Shown here: positions 26,558 to 36,070 of the stretch, piece after piece
Layout: the number at the start of each line of letters is the position of its first letter
How positions within the stretch are numbered: position 1 is the first letter of the stretch
Origin: Flammeovirgaceae bacterium
Lineage (GTDB): Bacteria > Bacteroidota > Bacteroidia > Cytophagales > Cyclobacteriaceae
Reading direction: 5' to 3'
NCBI GenBank assembly: GCA_015180985.1
Contig: CP054185.1
Coordinates: forward strand, 1,729,001-1,793,000
DNA length: 64,000 nucleotides
The notes under the pieces: model-generated
What the model saw: only the letters and a program-made list of their open reading frames with translations
The model's database searches: none
Told to the model about the DNA's origin: nothing
Program-made: the position numbers and the translations under genes

Positions 26558-28020
26558 TGCCTGAACTGAAGGACATATTATATAACGTAAACATCACCTC
26601 AACCTATGGCGACATGGCTGTTGGTGTGAAAGGCATTTGCTTTGATTCGCGTAAAGTGAAAAAGGGATTTTTGTTTGTTGCCGTACGAGGCACCCAGTCT
26701 GACGGCCACCTGTTTATCGAACAGGCCATTGCCGGTGGTGCCATTGGAATAGTATGTGAAAAACTACCCGATACCATCCATGAAAAAAACACCTACGTCA
26801 CAGTCAAAAATAGCGCGCGCGCGCTGGGAATTATTGCTGCTAACTTTTTTGGCGCTCCGTCACAAAAACTGAAACTGGTTGGAGTAACGGGCACCAACGG
26901 CAAGACTACGGTGGCCACGTTGCTCTATAAACTGTTTGGCTCGTTGGGGTACCGGAGCGGCTTGATTTCAACGGTGGAGTATAAAATTGTTGATCAAACA
27001 CTCCCGTCAACCCACACTACGCCCGACCCGATTCAGTTAAATGAGTTGCTTAAAAAGATGGTTGAGGCAGGCTGCACACACGCCTTTATGGAAGTGAGTT
27101 CGCATGCCATCGACCAGGAGCGGATTGCCGGCCTGGAGTTTACCGGGGCAATCTTTACCAACATTACGCACGATCACCTTGATTACCACAAAACGTTTGA
27201 AAACTACATTAAGGCGAAAAAGAAATTTTTTGATGACCTGAGCAGCCGCGCATTCGCCCTGGTTAATGCCGATGATAAACGCGGCATGGTGATGCTGCAG
27301 AACACCAAAGCCAACCGGAAAACCTACGGCCTTAAAAAAATGGTTGACTTCAAGGGCAAGATCATCAGCAATACGCTGGAAGGGCTTGAAATGGAAGTTG
27401 ACGGCAAAACCGTGTGGTTTAAACTGATTGGCGACTTCAACGCGTACAACCTGATGGCCGTGTATGCTGCAGCCGTGTTGCTGGGCGAATCGTCCGACCA
27501 GGTGCTCACAATCCTGTCGAACATAACCGGTGCTGCAGGGCGGTTTGAACTCATTGCCCCCGGTTCAAAAATCACCGCTATTGTGGATTACGCCCACACA
27601 CCCGATGCATTGAAGAATGTGCTGGAAACGATTAAGCAATTCCGGTCAGGGCAGGAGCAGGTAATAACTGTTGTAGGCTGTGGCGGTAACCGCGATCGGG
27701 CCAAGCGCCCGCTTATGGCTTCCATTGCGGTGCGGTTAAGCGATAAAGTGGTGCTCACATCAGATAACCCGCGCGATGAAGAGCCGATGGACATTATCCG
27801 CGAGATGCAAACCGGTGTCGGGCCAACCGATGCACGAAAAACAGTTGTTATTGCCGACAGGGAAGAGGCTATTAAAACGGCCTGCCTGATGGCCAAGGAA
27901 AAGGATATTGTGCTGGTAGCCGGCAAAGGTCATGAAACTTACCAGGAAATAAAAGGAGTGAAGTATCCTTTTGATGACAGGGAAGTGGTTGAACGGATGT
28001 TAAAATTAATTGTCAATTAA
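26557..28020 (+). CDS. murE: UDP-MurNAc-tripeptide synthetase
   Basis: The 487-residue Mur ligase has the ATP-binding loop [15 protein letters not shown] and HTTPDPIQL. The DNPR motif (TSDNPRDEEPMDII) is the residue set that selects meso-diaminopimelate in MurE, so the stem peptide is predicted to contain DAP. It adds the third residue to UDP-MurNAc-Ala-Glu in the cytoplasm. The next canonical gene, mraY, is separated from it by an inserted four-helix-bundle gene. Confidence 0.97.
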   Translation: MPELKDILYNVNITSTYGDMAVGVKGICFDSRKVKKGFLFVAVRGTQSDGHLFIEQAIAGGAIGIVCEKLPDTIHEKNTYVTVKNSARALGIIAANFFGAPSQKLKLVGVTGTNGKTTVATLLYKLFGSLGYRSGLISTVEYKIVDQTLPSTHTTPDPIQLNELLKKMVEAGCTHAFMEVSSHAIDQERIAGLEFTGAIFTNITHDHLDYHKTFENYIKAKKKFFDDLSSRAFALVNADDKRGMVMLQNTKANRKTYGLKKMVDFKGKIISNTLEGLEMEVDGKTVWFKLIGDFNAYNLMAVYAAAVLLGESSDQVLTILSNITGAAGRFELIAPGSKITAIVDYAHTPDALKNVLETIKQFRSGQEQVITVVGCGGNRDRAKRPLMASIAVRLSDKVVLTSDNPRDEEPMDIIREMQTGVGPTDARKTVVIADREEAIKTACLMAKEKDIVLVAGKGHETYQEIKGVKYPFDDREVVERMLKLIVN

Positions 28021-28053
28021 CTGATTGTTTAATGTGTCAATGTGCAGATTGAA

Positions 28054-28437
28054 ATGAGGAATTACACGGAAAATATAATCGTTAAAATGACGTTCGAATT
28101 TGCTCTTGAAATAATGGAGTTTTCCGAAATCCTTCGGGAGAAGAAACGATTTGCCTTCGCTGATCAGGTTTTGCGTTCAGGCTGTTCCATAGGGGCTAAT
28201 GTGAGGGAAGCACAGGGAGCCGAAAGCAAAGCTGATTTTATTCACAAAATGAAAATTGCGTTTAAAGAGGCTGAAGAAACCGAATATTGGCTGGAGCTAT
28301 GTGATTTTGGGAGGAGTTATCCAAAACCCGGAATACTGTTGAATAAGATTGAAGGTATTCTTAAAGTTTTGAACAAAATAATTTCATCCTCTAAAAAAAG
28401 TAATGGAAAGGGTAGAATTAAGGAATTGGCTAATTGA
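28054..28437 (+). CDS. Four helix bundle protein, copy 2 (divergent subgroup)
   Basis: The 127-residue protein from ATG 28054 (a GTG at 28042 is possible) contains VLRSGCSIGANVREAQGAESKADFIHKM, equivalent to 'R.A.SI.AN..EG' of the family, and TEYWLELC in helix 3. It differs clearly from copies 1 and 3, so it was not created by local duplication. It lies between murE and mraY and is flanked by a perfect 10-bp inverted repeat TTGTCAATTA (28010-28019) and TAATTGACAA (28431-28440). Its function is unknown. Confidence 0.88.
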   Translation: MRNYTENIIVKMTFEFALEIMEFSEILREKKRFAFADQVLRSGCSIGANVREAQGAESKADFIHKMKIAFKEAEETEYWLELCDFGRSYPKPGILLNKIEGILKVLNKIISSSKKSNGKGRIKELAN

Positions 28438-28455
28438 CAAAGTAAGTAATTAGAG

Positions 28456-29706
28456 ATGCTGTACTATCTATTCGATTATCTCGACAAGCAACACGACCTC
28501 ATCGGGGCGGGTGTGTTCCAGTACATCTCGTTCCGCGCGGGTATGGCAGCATTTCTTTCGTTATTGATCACCATCTTTTTCGGTAAAACACTGATTGGCT
28601 TTTTAAGGAAGAAACAAGTTGGTGAAGAAATCCGCGATCTCGGCCTTGAGGGCCAACTGCAGAAAAAGGGAACACCCACCATGGGCGGTCTTATTATCAT
28701 CGCGGCTATTCTATTGCCCACTTTGCTCTTCGCTAAACTTGATAATATTTATGTCATTCTTCTTATAACAGCTACCGTTTGGCTCGGCCTTATCGGCTTT
28801 GTTGATGATTACATCAAGGTTTTTAAAAAAGATAAGGAAGGCCTTGCGGGGCGATTTAAAATTGTCGGGCAGGTTGGCCTTGGGCTTATCGTGGGGTTAA
28901 CCCTTTTCTTTCATAACGATGTTGTTGTGCGTGAAGTGAAGCCCGTACCATCGCAAAGCCGGCTTTCCGAATCCGTGCAGGATATCAACGTGGATGCGCT
29001 GCAGGAAGAAGACGGAAGGCCGTACCAAAATGTTCGGTCAACCAAAACCACCATTCCGTTTTTGAAGAACAACGAATTCGACTACGCTTATTTTCTTCCG
29101 GCTTCGCTTAAGGATTTTACGTGGATAATCTATGTGGGTGTTGTCATCCTGGTGATTACGGCAGTGTCCAACAGCGCAAACCTTACCGATGGCATTGACG
29201 GCCTGGCGGCCGGCACTTCGGGAATCATCGGGCTAACGCTGGCTATTTTTGCGTACCTCTCCGGCCGGGTCGATTTCTCCAGCTACCTCAACATCATGTA
29301 CATACCCAACCTGAGCGAGTTGGTGATTTTTTGCACCGCCTTCGTGGGCGCGTGCCTTGGCTTTTTGTGGTATAATGCTTATCCCGCACAGGTTTTCATG
29401 GGCGATACCGGCAGCCTTACACTGGGCGGTATCATAGCCGTGATTGCGTTGGCCGTGCGCAAAGAGTTGCTCATCCCGGTGCTGTGTGGAATTTTTTTCA
29501 TCGAAAGCCTATCGGTGATAATTCAGGTAAGCTATTTCAAGTACACGAAGAAAAAATTCGGTGAAGGCAGGCGTATATTTTTGATGTCACCCCTGCATCA
29601 TCACTATCAGAAAATGAATCTGCACGAATCCAAAATTGTGACGCGTTTTTGGATTGTGGGCAGCCTGTTGGCAATTGTTACACTGGCAACTTTAAAATTA
29701 CGATGA
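28456..29706 (+). CDS. mraY: Phospho-MurNAc-pentapeptide transferase
   Basis: The 416-residue polytopic enzyme makes lipid I from UDP-MurNAc-pentapeptide and undecaprenyl phosphate. It has [14 protein letters not shown], the catalytic Asp pair in [23 protein letters not shown], and the late HHHYQ motif ([10 protein letters not shown]). A loop of about 60 residues after the fourth helix (around [13 protein letters not shown]) makes it longer than proteobacterial MraY, as is usual in Bacteroidota. Its stop overlaps murD (ATGA). Confidence 0.96.
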   Translation: MLYYLFDYLDKQHDLIGAGVFQYISFRAGMAAFLSLLITIFFGKTLIGFLRKKQVGEEIRDLGLEGQLQKKGTPTMGGLIIIAAILLPTLLFAKLDNIYVILLITATVWLGLIGFVDDYIKVFKKDKEGLAGRFKIVGQVGLGLIVGLTLFFHNDVVVREVKPVPSQSRLSESVQDINVDALQEEDGRPYQNVRSTKTTIPFLKNNEFDYAYFLPASLKDFTWIIYVGVVILVITAVSNSANLTDGIDGLAAGTSGIIGLTLAIFAYLSGRVDFSSYLNIMYIPNLSELVIFCTAFVGACLGFLWYNAYPAQVFMGDTGSLTLGGIIAVIALAVRKELLIPVLCGIFFIESLSVIIQVSYFKYTKKKFGEGRRIFLMSPLHHHYQKMNLHESKIVTRFWIVGSLLAIVTLATLKLR

Positions 29707-31064
29707 GCAAGCGGTTAGTTATATTAGGTGCAGGCGAAAGCGGAACAGGGGCAGCCTTGTTGGCAAAGACTAAAGGCTTTGAGGTTTTCGTTTCCGATCA
29801 GGGAACCATTAAAGATAACTACCGCGATGATCTGATCAGGAACAAAATTGATTTTGAAGAAGGGGTACACACCGAAGCAAAAATTCTTAATGCCGATTTG
29901 ATCATAAAGAGCCCGGGTATTCCTGAAAAGGCCGAAATGGTTGTACGGGCAAAACAAAAATCTATCGAGATTATTGATGAAATTGAATTTGGTTTCCGGT
30001 TTATCAAAGGAAAGGTAATAGCAATAACCGGTACAAACGGAAAGACCACCACCACCCTGCTTACCTACCACCTGATGAAAGCAGCCGGGTTCAGTGTGGC
30101 ATTGGCCGGTAATGTGGGCGAGAGCCTGGCCCGTAAAATTGCGCACGGCAACCACGATTGGTACGTGCTCGAAATCAGCAGTTTTCAACTGGATGGCACC
30201 AAGACCTTCCGCCCGGAAATTGCCGTACTGTTGAACATCACCCCCGACCACCTGGACCGCTACGGGTATGAAATGCAAAACTACGTCAACTCCAAATTCC
30301 GGATCATCCAAAACATGGAAGCCGGCAATCACTTCATCTATTATGACGATGACGGGGTTATTTCTAAAGAAATCAACCAGCGGAAACCGGTGGTAAACCG
30401 TATTCCGGTTTCATTGAAAGCAGGAGCCTTGCCGGTTTATGCCAGCGGAACCACCATGCATTTTAAACTCGGTGCCGAGGTGTTTTCCATCCGGCAGGAA
30501 GAAACCACACTGAAAGGTCCGCACAACCTTATTAATACCATGGCCGCTGTATCAGCTGTTTGCCTGGCAGGCGCAAAACTTAAGTTAATTAAAGAGGGGC
30601 TAAAAACATTCCGCAACGCCCCGCACCGGCTGGAATTAATTGCAACGATCAACGGTGTTGACTTTGTGAACGACTCCAAAGCAACCAATGTAGATTCGGT
30701 TGTGTATGCTTTGGGAAGCTACACCCAGCCGCTCATCTGGATTGCCGGTGGTATTGATAAGGGCAATGATTACAACCTCATTAAAGATGACGTGCAGAAA
30801 AAAGTAAAAGCGCTCATCTGCCTGGGCAAGGACAACGATAAACTTAAAAAGTTTTTTACCGGCATAGTACCGGCCGTTCATGAAACACAAAGTGTTTCTA
30901 CGCTGGTGCGGCTTGCGTTGCAGGAAGCTAAACCGGGCGATGTGGTGCTGCTATCTCCGGCCTGTGCCAGTTTCGACCTGTTTAAAAACTATGAAGACCG
31001 GGGCGAACAGTTTCGTAAAGCGGTGCTGGAGTTGAAAAAAGAAGTTGAAAACCAATTGGTATGA
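29703..31064 (+). CDS. murD: UDP-MurNAc-L-Ala:D-Glu ligase
   Basis: The 453-residue protein from ATG 29703 ([16 protein letters not shown]) is preferred over an upstream in-frame start that lies inside mraY. The ATP loop is [18 protein letters not shown], and [13 protein letters not shown] and [15 protein letters not shown] are MurD signatures. It adds D-glutamate to UDP-MurNAc-Ala. It overlaps both mraY and ftsW by 4 bp (ATGA), showing tight translational coupling in this part of the cluster. Confidence 0.97.
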   Translation: MSKRLVILGAGESGTGAALLAKTKGFEVFVSDQGTIKDNYRDDLIRNKIDFEEGVHTEAKILNADLIIKSPGIPEKAEMVVRAKQKSIEIIDEIEFGFRFIKGKVIAITGTNGKTTTTLLTYHLMKAAGFSVALAGNVGESLARKIAHGNHDWYVLEISSFQLDGTKTFRPEIAVLLNITPDHLDRYGYEMQNYVNSKFRIIQNMEAGNHFIYYDDDGVISKEINQRKPVVNRIPVSLKAGALPVYASGTTMHFKLGAEVFSIRQEETTLKGPHNLINTMAAVSAVCLAGAKLKLIKEGLKTFRNAPHRLELIATINGVDFVNDSKATNVDSVVYALGSYTQPLIWIAGGIDKGNDYNLIKDDVQKKVKALICLGKDNDKLKKFFTGIVPAVHETQSVSTLVRLALQEAKPGDVVLLSPACASFDLFKNYEDRGEQFRKAVLELKKEVENQLV

Positions 31065-32239
31065 ATAAACTAAAAACATGGGCTGACGAAAATCTGCAGG
31101 GCGACCGGGTAATCTGGGCGGTGGTTTTCATCTTGTCCATGATCAGCATTTTGGTGGTGTACAGTTCAATCGGCACGCTGGCCTATAAGCGCTCGGTAAG
31201 CCCCGAAAAATACCTGCTTACCCACACCCTACACGTGTTTATCGGGCTGGCCGCCATGTGGTTTGCACACCGTGTGGATTACCGCTACTATTCCAAACTT
31301 TCGCGGCTAGCGTTGTGGATCAGCGTGCCTTTGCTGATATACACCTTTACAAATGGTACTACCGTAAATGACGCAGCCCGCTGGCTCAACATTCCTATTA
31401 TCAACACATCGTTTCAGCCGTCCGACTTTGCCAGTCTGGCCCTGATCATCAACCTGGCCAGCATGCTCTCCAAGCGGCAGCAAAACATTGCTGATATAAA
31501 GGAATCACTTATACCCATCCTGTTCTGGTGTGGCTTAATCTGCGGGCTGATTGCTCTTACCAACATGTCAACGGCCGTGTTGCTGCTGCTTACCTGCATG
31601 CTCATCATGTTTATCGGCAGGGTGCCGATGCGCTACCTGGCCATGCTGCTGTTTGTGGGTGTGTTGTTCGGTGCGTTGGCATTCAAGTTTGGTATGCGTG
31701 GCGGCACAGTGATTAATCGGGTGAATGATTTTATCGGATATGTGCAGGGTACAAAAGAACTGCCGTTTCAGGCAAAGCATGCCCACATCGCTGTGGCAAC
31801 CGGAGGCATTACCGGAAAGGGTCCGGGTAACAGCGACCAGCGCAACATCCTGCCCCATCCGTACTCTGATTTTATCTATGCGATCGTCATCGAAGAATAC
31901 GGTCTTATTGGTGGTGTGGTTGTATTGGTGTTGTACCTCATCCTGTTGCATCGCGGAATGAAAGCCGCCTACAACAGCGAGCGGGCATTTGCTGGATTGC
32001 TGTCGGCCGGATTGAGTTTCGACCTGGTGTGCCAGGCCATGATCAACATGGGAGTGGTGGTGGGCCTCGGCCCGATAACCGGACAACCGCTGCCGCTGAT
32101 CAGCATGGGTGGAACATCCATGGTGTTTACCGGCATTTCACTCGGTATCATTTTAAGTGTGAGCCGGGGCGAGCGCGATGAAATGTGGCAGCAGCAAACG
32201 GAAATGAAAGATAAAAATGTAGAAATGAAGGCAGCGTAG
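31061..32239 (+). CDS. ftsW: Septal peptidoglycan polymerase (SEDS family)
   Basis: The 392-residue polytopic SEDS protein has LLILTYTFTNG-like early helices, ARWLNIPIINTSFQPSDFASLALI (the conserved 'R.W......QPSE..K' region, here with QPSDFA), GKGPGNSDQRNILPHPYSDFIYAI and the C-terminal GLGPITGQPLPLISMGGTS. It polymerises lipid II with FtsI as partner. It starts within the murD stop. The usual next gene, murG, is displaced by an inserted four-helix-bundle gene. Confidence 0.96.
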   Translation: MNKLKTWADENLQGDRVIWAVVFILSMISILVVYSSIGTLAYKRSVSPEKYLLTHTLHVFIGLAAMWFAHRVDYRYYSKLSRLALWISVPLLIYTFTNGTTVNDAARWLNIPIINTSFQPSDFASLALIINLASMLSKRQQNIADIKESLIPILFWCGLICGLIALTNMSTAVLLLLTCMLIMFIGRVPMRYLAMLLFVGVLFGALAFKFGMRGGTVINRVNDFIGYVQGTKELPFQAKHAHIAVATGGITGKGPGNSDQRNILPHPYSDFIYAIVIEEYGLIGGVVVLVLYLILLHRGMKAAYNSERAFAGLLSAGLSFDLVCQAMINMGVVVGLGPITGQPLPLISMGGTSMVFTGISLGIILSVSRGERDEMWQQQTEMKDKNVEMKAA

Positions 32240-32288
32240 TTTGAACAAAAGTTAGCATATAGAATATAGAACTTAGAAATGTTAAAAA

Positions 32289-32657
32289 ATGAGTACTAGG
32301 GAAACTGCAAAATCATTTCGTGACCTGATTGTTTGGCAAAAGGCACATCAGTTGGTTTTAGATGTTTACCGGAAAAGTTCACTTTTTCCTAAAGAAGAAG
32401 TTTATGGTTTGGTTTCTCAGATCAGGCGCGCAGCAGTTTCTGTCGCAGCGAACATTGCTGAAGCATTCAAGAAAAGAAGCGCTAAGGAAAAATTGAGACT
32501 ACTAAATATTAGCCAGGGGTCTTTGTCAGAAACCGAATACTACCTGATACTAGCGGAAGATTTAGGTTATGGCGATGAAAAGTCGCTCAAAGCAAATGCA
32601 CAAGAGGTGAGCAGGATTTTACAAAGTTATATGAAGGCAATAAAAAGTAATTCTTAA
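32289..32657 (+). CDS. Four helix bundle protein, copy 3
   Basis: The 122-residue protein with FRDLIVWQKAHQLVLDVY, YGLVSQIRRAAVSVAANIAEA and SLSETEYYLILAEDLGY belongs to the 23S rRNA-IVP type four-helix-bundle family. It is closer to copy 1 (22747) than to copy 2. It lies between ftsW and murG in short AT-rich flanks with imperfect inverted similarity (AGAACTTAG near 32270, CTAAATTCT near 32668). Its function is unknown. Confidence 0.9.
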   Translation: MSTRETAKSFRDLIVWQKAHQLVLDVYRKSSLFPKEEVYGLVSQIRRAAVSVAANIAEAFKKRSAKEKLRLLNISQGSLSETEYYLILAEDLGYGDEKSLKANAQEVSRILQSYMKAIKSNS

Positions 32658-32688
32658 TGCGAAATACTAAATTCTGAATTCTTAATTC

Positions 32689-33855
32689 TTGAAGAGAGAC
32701 AAACCATATCGACTCATCATCAGCGGTGGCGGCACCGGGGGGCACATCTTTCCGGCTTTGGCTATTGCCAATGCGTTTAAAGATCGTCATCCCGATGCGA
32801 AGATTTTGTTTGTGGGCGCCAAAGGAAGAATGGAAATGACACGCGTGCCCGATGCCGGCTATGAAATTGTTGGTTTATGGATCAGCGGCATCCAGCGCAG
32901 GCTCAGTCTTTCTAATTTGTTGCTGCCGCTTAAACTGATAACCAGTTATTTCAAGGCTTCGTCTATCCTTAAAAAATTTAAACCACACGCAGTAATTGGT
33001 ACAGGCGGATACGCCAGCGGCCCGATTATGCTGGCGGCAACTTCAATGGGCATACCGTCATTGATTCAGGAGCAGAACTCATTTGCCGGCCTGGCCAATA
33101 AACAGGTGGCCGGCAAGGTGAGCCGTGTGTGCGTGGCCTACGAAGGCATGGAAAAATATTTCCCTAAAGAAAAGATTGTATTAACCGGTAATCCGGTTCG
33201 GAAGGATTTACTGGCAATAACGGATAAGCGCACCAAAGCATTAAGCCATTTCGGATTCGATTCATCGGTAAAGACGCTGCTGGTTCTTGGCGGAAGCCTC
33301 GGCTCAAAAACTATTAACGAATGCATTTATGCCGGTATTGAAAAACTGATGGATGCCCGCATCCAGTTGATCTGGCAAACCGGTAAGGGGTACTTCCATC
33401 AGTACTGCGAACTGCTCAAGAATACTGATAAACGAAAAATCCGCCTGTTCGATTTTCTGAAAGAGATGGATCTGGCCTATTCAGCTGCCGATGTGGTGGT
33501 TAGCCGGTCGGGCGCTTTGGCGGTTTCCGAGTTGTGTGTGGCCGGCAAACCCTGCATCCTGGTGCCATCGCCCAATGTGGCTGAAGATCACCAGACCAAA
33601 AATGCAAGGGCACTGGTAGAGAGAGGGGCGGCACGAATGATAACCGATGCGCAGGCAGGTGCAGAACTGGTTGATGAAGCGTTGAAATTATTGTTCGATG
33701 AGCAACAGGCTGCCCGGCTTTCGGCAAACATCAGTAAGCTGGCCATGCCACATGCCACCGAAAAAATTGTGGATGAAATTGAAAATCTTATCGGTATCCG
33801 GGCTAACGGTAGTTCAGTTGCCGGTATAACCAATCGGGCCATGTTAATCAGTTAA
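32689..33855 (+). CDS. murG: Lipid II synthase (UDP-GlcNAc transferase)
   Basis: The 388-residue GT28 glycosyltransferase adds GlcNAc to lipid I at the inner face of the membrane. It has LIISGGGTGGHIFPALAIA at the N terminus, GTGGYASGPIMLAA, LGGSLGSKTINE and the UDP-GlcNAc site VVSRSGALAVSELC. The start is TTG 32689; there is no in-frame ATG before the GGGTGGH motif, so a weak start is forced. It directly follows an inserted gene, which may have changed its native start region. Confidence 0.95.
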   Translation: MKRDKPYRLIISGGGTGGHIFPALAIANAFKDRHPDAKILFVGAKGRMEMTRVPDAGYEIVGLWISGIQRRLSLSNLLLPLKLITSYFKASSILKKFKPHAVIGTGGYASGPIMLAATSMGIPSLIQEQNSFAGLANKQVAGKVSRVCVAYEGMEKYFPKEKIVLTGNPVRKDLLAITDKRTKALSHFGFDSSVKTLLVLGGSLGSKTINECIYAGIEKLMDARIQLIWQTGKGYFHQYCELLKNTDKRKIRLFDFLKEMDLAYSAADVVVSRSGALAVSELCVAGKPCILVPSPNVAEDHQTKNARALVERGAARMITDAQAGAELVDEALKLLFDEQQAARLSANISKLAMPHATEKIVDEIENLIGIRANGSSVAGITNRAMLIS

Positions 33856-33858
33856 GCA

Positions 33859-35262
33859 GTGAAGTTGGAAAACTACCATAACGTTTATTTTCTCGGCATC
33901 GGGGGCATTGGCATGAGCGCCATAGCCCGTTGGTTCCTGAAAAAAGGTTTGCGTGTTTCGGGTTACGATCGCACACCCACTTCGCTTACGGCCGAGCTTC
34001 AACAGGAAGGTATGCACATTCATTTTGAAGATGGTGTTGAAAATATTCCTTCGGAGGTCCGGACGCAAAAAGAAAATACACTGGTTGTTTTTACTCCGGC
34101 CATCCCGAAGGATCACGCTGAGTTCAATTACCTGAAAGCACAGGGGTACACCATTATGAAGCGTTCGGAAGTGCTTGGCTTACTTACAAGAAATTACAAA
34201 ACGATTGCAGTGGCCGGAACGCACGGAAAAACCACCACCTCCTCCATGATTGCCCACATTTTGAAAGCGGCCCGGGCAAACATGGTGGGTTTTCTGGGAG
34301 GCATTACCACCAACTATGAATCGAACCTGGTAATGGAAGGCGAGATAAATGCAAACACCCTGGTGGTGGTGGAGGCCGATGAGTTCGATCGCTCATTCCT
34401 GCGGTTGTTTCCGCATACGGGTGTAGTTACTTCGGCCGATGCCGACCACCTCGATATTTATGGCAACCATGAGAGTATGCTCACTTCGTTCAGGGATTTT
34501 ATCCGGCAGATTAGTCAGGATGGTGAACTCATTATCCACGAATCGGTAGATGCCTTGCTTACGGCCGACATTCAGATAAAAAATAAAATCACCTATGGTA
34601 TGAGCCGGGGACAATTTTTTGCCGGCAACATTGCCGTTACGCGGGGGCGTGACGGATTTTTTGAATTTGATTTATGTGGCTTTGATACAGTTCATCGTAT
34701 CACGCTCGGTGTCCCCGGTTTTCATAATGTCGAAAATGCCATTGCGGCCGCCCTGGCCTGTTACCGGAACGGCATCTCGATGGCAGTAATCAAACCGGCA
34801 CTGGCTTCCTTTAAAGGAGTGAAGCGCAGGTTTGAATTTGTGGTCAAATCAGATAAAGTGGTGTATGTGGATGACTACGCTCATCATCCTACAGAAATCG
34901 AGGCCTTTCTGCAATCCATGCGTTCGATGTATCCCGGCAAAAAGTTAACCGTGGTGTTTCAGCCCCACCTGTACACGCGCACCCGCGACTTTGCCGAGGG
35001 GTTTGCCAAAAGCCTGAGCCTTGCTGATGATGTGCTGTTAATGGATATCTATCCCGCACGCGAACTACCGATTCCAGGTGTGGATGCCGACCTGATTTAT
35101 AATCACGTTACGGCAAAAAATAAGGAGCGCTGCAGCAAGGGTAATTTACTGGAGAAGCTAAAAAGCCGGGAGCTTGAAGTGCTCACCACCGTGGGAGCCG
35201 GAGACATCGACACGTTTGTTCAACCGATAAAAGAAATACTGAAAACGCGCTATGAAGGGTAA
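33859..35262 (+). CDS. murC: UDP-MurNAc:L-alanine ligase
   Basis: The 467-residue protein starts at GTG 33859. It has YFLGIGGIGMSAIARWFL, the ATP loop VAGTHGKTTTSSMIAHIL, and YVDDYAHHPTEIEAFL, all MurC signatures. It catalyses the first amino-acid addition to UDP-MurNAc. It lies 3 bp after murG and overlaps ftsQ by 11 bp. Confidence 0.97.
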   Translation: MKLENYHNVYFLGIGGIGMSAIARWFLKKGLRVSGYDRTPTSLTAELQQEGMHIHFEDGVENIPSEVRTQKENTLVVFTPAIPKDHAEFNYLKAQGYTIMKRSEVLGLLTRNYKTIAVAGTHGKTTTSSMIAHILKAARANMVGFLGGITTNYESNLVMEGEINANTLVVVEADEFDRSFLRLFPHTGVVTSADADHLDIYGNHESMLTSFRDFIRQISQDGELIIHESVDALLTADIQIKNKITYGMSRGQFFAGNIAVTRGRDGFFEFDLCGFDTVHRITLGVPGFHNVENAIAAALACYRNGISMAVIKPALASFKGVKRRFEFVVKSDKVVYVDDYAHHPTEIEAFLQSMRSMYPGKKLTVVFQPHLYTRTRDFAEGFAKSLSLADDVLLMDIYPARELPIPGVDADLIYNHVTAKNKERCSKGNLLEKLKSRELEVLTTVGAGDIDTFVQPIKEILKTRYEG

Positions 35263-36016
35263 GTGGAAAATACGAAAGGAACTAAAAATCGGTGTGGCGC
35301 TGGCTGTGCTCTTTTTCTTCGTGGCTTTTACTGAGCGAAAGCTCGGTTCGCAATCGGTAAACGATGTAATTGTTAAAGTTGAAAATGTTGATGACAATCA
35401 CTTCATCGATGAAGAGGATATTCTGAAGTTGATTCGGTTGGATCGCGAAAACCTGAAAGGGGCCGACCTGGCCCGGCTAAACCTGAAGGAAATTGAAAGC
35501 CGGATAAAATCCGATCGGTTCATTCAGGATGCCGATCTGTACAGTGACATCAAGGGCAACCTTATTGTGCGTGCCACCCTTCGCAGGCCCATTGCCCGCA
35601 TCATCCGCAACGATGGGCCCGATGCGTATGTGGCCGAAGATGGAACCATTATGCCGGTAAGCAGCAAGTTTACCGCACGGGTAATGCTCATCAGTGGCGA
35701 CCAAGTGCGCAAGCTGCTTGAAAGGGAAAACATTACAACTGATGAGTCGGGTCGGCACCTGATTACACTGCTGCACATGATTGGTAATGACGATTTCTGG
35801 CGGGCGCAAATAGCCCAGCTTCATATCACCGCTAAAGATAAAATCATCATGCTGCCGCAGATAGGCGCCCAGACGATTGAGTTCGGTACAGCCGATAAAG
35901 CCGAAGAAAAGCTGAAGAAACTGAAGATTTTTTATAAAGAAATTCTGCCGCAGATGGGCTGGAACCGCTATAAGCGGGTAAATGTGGAGTACGATAAACA
36001 ACTGATTGCTGAATGA
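35252..36016 (+). CDS. ftsQ: Cell division protein FtsQ
   Basis: The 254-residue bitopic protein has a short basic N terminus, one membrane helix (IGVALAVLFFFVAFTE), a POTRA-like region (VKVENVDDNHFIDEEDILKL) and the FtsQ beta domain (VRATLRRPIARIIRNDGPDAYVAEDGTIMPVS). Overall similarity to proteobacterial FtsQ is low; topology, domain features and position between murC and ftsA support the call. Confidence 0.92.
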   Translation: MKGKWKIRKELKIGVALAVLFFFVAFTERKLGSQSVNDVIVKVENVDDNHFIDEEDILKLIRLDRENLKGADLARLNLKEIESRIKSDRFIQDADLYSDIKGNLIVRATLRRPIARIIRNDGPDAYVAEDGTIMPVSSKFTARVMLISGDQVRKLLERENITTDESGRHLITLLHMIGNDDFWRAQIAQLHITAKDKIIMLPQIGAQTIEFGTADKAEEKLKKLKIFYKEILPQMGWNRYKRVNVEYDKQLIAE

Positions 36017-36070
36017 AATTTTTTAATACTAAACCTATAGAAAGACAAACAACCACTAATCGTTAACGCT

